A stretch of DNA of 6,327 bases, from positions 1 to 6,327 of the forward strand of contig JASFOJ010000226.1 of the NCBI GenBank assembly GCA_050116575.1, read 5' to 3'. Both the position numbers and the translations under genes were made by a program. A model generated the notes under the pieces. That model saw only the letters and a program-made list of their open reading frames with translations. It was not told the origin of the DNA and did no database searches. Positions 4,943 to 6,327 of the stretch are shown in pieces. Positions within the stretch are counted from its first letter, which is position 1. Each line of letters opens with the position of its first letter. Source of the DNA: JAKEGK01 sp050116575 (lineage in GTDB: Bacteria > Pseudomonadota > Gammaproteobacteria > SZUA-152).

Positions 4943-5017
4943 ATTGTTAAACGACAATAACAAGCCCATATGATTTTACTATTTTTTGCCATCGATAACC
5001 TGATGAGTAAATGGAAT

Positions 5018-5043
5018 GCCCGCTCATAGTAGCGGGCTTTTTT
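5018..5043 (+). terminator. Strong Rho-independent terminator
   Basis: GCCCGC (5018-5023) and GCGGGC (5032-5037) form a GC-only six-base stem with an eight-base loop, followed immediately by T6 (5038-5043). It lies about 100 bases after the small gene at 4629-4916 and should end its transcript. The stem sequence is identical to one arm pair of the leader structure (4520-4525/4552-4557). Confidence 0.88.
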
Positions 5044-5240
5044 GTTGCCATTTTACCGGCGACCGATCGGCCTATGTCAGAAAGCGTGAATAACCTGTCT
5101 AGAGCTACGCACCCCAGATAAAACCGTGCTGACATTAATCAATGTATATATTAATTTTTACCGTAGTCTTTAATTTTTATTGCGGCCTGACTGATTGACG
5201 TCAACTCCGGCGACAGGTCCCATGAAGGTTAAGGTACTGC

Positions 5241-5258
5241 CTGCCGGCCGGCCGGCAG
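5241..5258. repeat. Perfect 18-bp GC-rich palindrome
   Basis: CTGCCGGCCGGCCGGCAG reads the same on both strands and consists mainly of alternating GGCC/CCGG units. It has no T run on either side, so it is not an intrinsic terminator. It could form a very stable short stem, bind a dimeric protein, or be a dense cluster of methylation targets. Nothing decides between these. Confidence 0.7.
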
Positions 5259-5499
5259 ATAACGGCTGGAAAGTCATTCAATAGCGGCTTTAACTACACA
5301 TACGGCAGCGGTGGCGATGGGTTTCATTACGTAATTTACACAAGCTCGACGGGCGCAGGCAACGACGAAGTATTGCAGCACATGCTGCTCGGCACATTGG
5401 ACACTGCCTATATCATCCTGCATCCTGATGGATGCTGTCAAAGTTTGCATCAAGCGCGGCAAAAAGCAAGTTAATGCGCTATTATTGACGGTCTTCCCC

Positions 5500-5530
5500 G
5501 GCGCTTGCAGATCAAGCGCAAACAAGCGCC
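5500..5530 (-). other. Nested alternative hairpins downstream of the barrel gene
   Basis: GGCGCTTG (5500-5507) can pair with CAAGCGCC (5523-5530, eight pairs) or, offset by one base, with CAAGCGC (5513-5519, seven pairs and a five-base loop). Read on the minus strand, the structure begins 12 bases after the barrel stop. It is therefore a likely 3'-end structure of that mRNA, although no T run follows. Confidence 0.4.
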
Positions 5531-5542
5531 ACAATAAAGTCA

Positions 5543-6327
5543 TCAGAATTTACCGATCAGATTGATAAACAAACCCTGGCTGTTATAGTCGAGATCGGTG
5601 AGATCATCGGAAAAATCGGTGAAGTTATAACCCACACCCGCCTTAATATAGTCATCGAAATGGCGATAGATGGCGAAGAGTAAACCGCTGCGGCTGTCAC
5701 CGGCATCGGGAATTGCCAGCAAACGGCCTTCCAGTAAGGCATCCCAATGATGGGTAAAGTGCCAGTCGGCCCTGACAATGTAAAGCGAGGCTTCACTGTC
5801 AAAAAACTGTGGATCCTGACGGTCGAGGCTCAACTGGCCGAACCGGTGGGCGTATTTGCCGCCCAGGCTCCAGCTGCGGGTGATGTCATACATAACATCC
5901 ACGGAAAGAATATGGCTCTTCTGGATATACTGCGATGAATTATTGTTAAGCGCCAGCTGGTCGGTGGTCGGCATATTATAGAAGTAGGTATATTTCAACA
6001 GTATATTGAGCGCATCGTTGTTTACCGGCCGGAAAGCATAACCCACCACCGCTTCGGTAAAATCACCGTTATAAAAATCGCCCAGTGAACTCGCGCTTTG
6101 CGAGTGGTTCAGTTTAGCGATAACACGCCAGTCCGCTGTCAGCTGGTATTTCATGCTGTTTTTCAGCAGCCAGGTTTTACGCTCCGCAGACGTGGTATCG
6201 AACTGCTGGGTTTCGTCGACGCGGTATTCCAGGGCACCTGCATAGGTCACGGTGTCAAATTTGTACCCCACTTTGACACCTAACGCCTTGCGGTTGGTTT
6301 CAGCGCCGGTGTTGTTGTCCTTCAGGG
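5543..6327 (-). CDS. C-terminal beta-barrel of an outer-membrane/surface protein, 5' truncated by window
   Basis: The frame is open to the window edge, giving 260 residues before the TGA at 5545-5543; the GTG at 6271 is internal. The sequence is a run of amphipathic beta strands with turns of N, D and S. Examples are LGVKVGYKFDTVTYAGALEYRVDE near the start, then EAVVGYAFRPVNNDALNILLKYTYFYN, HILSVDVMYDITRSWSLGGKYAHRFG and AGVGYNFTDFSDDLTDL (229-245). It ends in GLFINLIGKF with a terminal phenylalanine, the BAM recognition pattern. About 12-14 strands are visible. The conserved DNNTGAETNRKALG segment and the late GVGYNFTDFSDDLTDL are, from memory, typical of C-terminal barrels on very large surface proteins with repeat domains in gammaproteobacteria. 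The N-terminal part and its function are outside the window. It converges on the terminator at 5018-5043. Confidence 0.85.
   Translation of the reverse strand, partial: LKDNNTGAETNRKALGVKVGYKFDTVTYAGALEYRVDETQQFDTTSAERKTWLLKNSMKYQLTADWRVIAKLNHSQSASSLGDFYNGDFTEAVVGYAFRPVNNDALNILLKYTYFYNMPTTDQLALNNNSSQYIQKSHILSVDVMYDITRSWSLGGKYAHRFGQLSLDRQDPQFFDSEASLYIVRADWHFTHHWDALLEGRLLAIPDAGDSRSGLLFAIYRHFDDYIKAGVGYNFTDFSDDLTDLDYNSQGLFINLIGKF

Larger units (their letters stand above)
5044..5542. other. Spacer between terminator and barrel gene, no confident gene
   Basis: No convincing coding sequence on either strand. On the minus strand an 89-residue frame (5274-5543) begins by overlapping the barrel stop as TGATG, but it has no recognisable domain and runs across hairpins. 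On the plus strand a 20-codon frame starts at 5222 and ends after the palindrome at 5241-5258. The region also holds a small GCATCC/GGATGC hairpin (5420-5425/5430-5435). Confidence 0.5.

Noticed and set aside
4618..4952. Integron attC-like ends around the small gene (ATCTAAC at 4618 and GTTAAAC at 4946)
   Set aside because: Both match the loose core consensus, but they are not arranged as the two ends of one attC site, and no integrase or cassette array is present.

Overview
The window looks like chromosomal DNA of a gammaproteobacterium. The evidence is a tRNA-Thr(CGT) very close to the enterobacterial form with an encoded CCA, a DUF3301 membrane protein, Sel1-repeat secretory proteins and outer-membrane beta-barrels ending in phenylalanine. 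Base composition is moderate and even in the genes, and AT-rich between them. I see no transposase, integrase, phage gene or CRISPR array. No genus is claimed.

Layout from left to right. (1) 1-395 is the 3' part of a cysteine-free Fur-superfamily repressor. (2) 586-661 is tRNA-Thr(CGT), with a -10 box upstream and a weak terminator downstream. (3) 720-968 is an AT-rich spacer ending in two adjacent hairpins and a T8 run, a candidate small RNA whose first loop is C-rich. (4) 987-1555 is a strong extended -10 promoter and a secreted Sel1-repeat protein. (5) 1742-2050 is a DUF3301 membrane-anchored protein, followed by a doubtful 80-residue ORF. (6) 2368-2946 (minus) is a small outer-membrane beta-barrel. 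(7) 2947-3304 is a divergent spacer holding terminator-like hairpins that have no gene upstream of them. (8) 3305-3907 is a second secreted Sel1-repeat protein, apparently a distant paralogue of the first. (9) 3908-4628 is a 720-base stretch without a credible gene. Its right end holds a 15-bp palindrome in a possible promoter and then a multi-hairpin RNA leader with competing pairings. (10) 4629-4916 is a small acidic protein of unknown family with a strong terminator at 5018-5043. (11) 5044-5542 is a spacer with a perfect 18-bp GC palindrome and nested hairpins. (12) 5543-6327 (minus) is the C-terminal beta-barrel of a larger outer-membrane protein cut by the window edge.

The protein-coding content is mostly cell-envelope: two periplasmic Sel1 proteins, two outer-membrane barrels and one inner-membrane-anchored protein. 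Most genes seem to be separate transcription units with their own spacers, so there is no clear operon or defence-system architecture. The most interesting material is in RNA and regulation: the candidate small RNA at 894-968 and the riboswitch-like leader at 4451-4618 in front of an unrecognised small gene. Both are inferred from pairing read by eye, not from folding software or homology searches.
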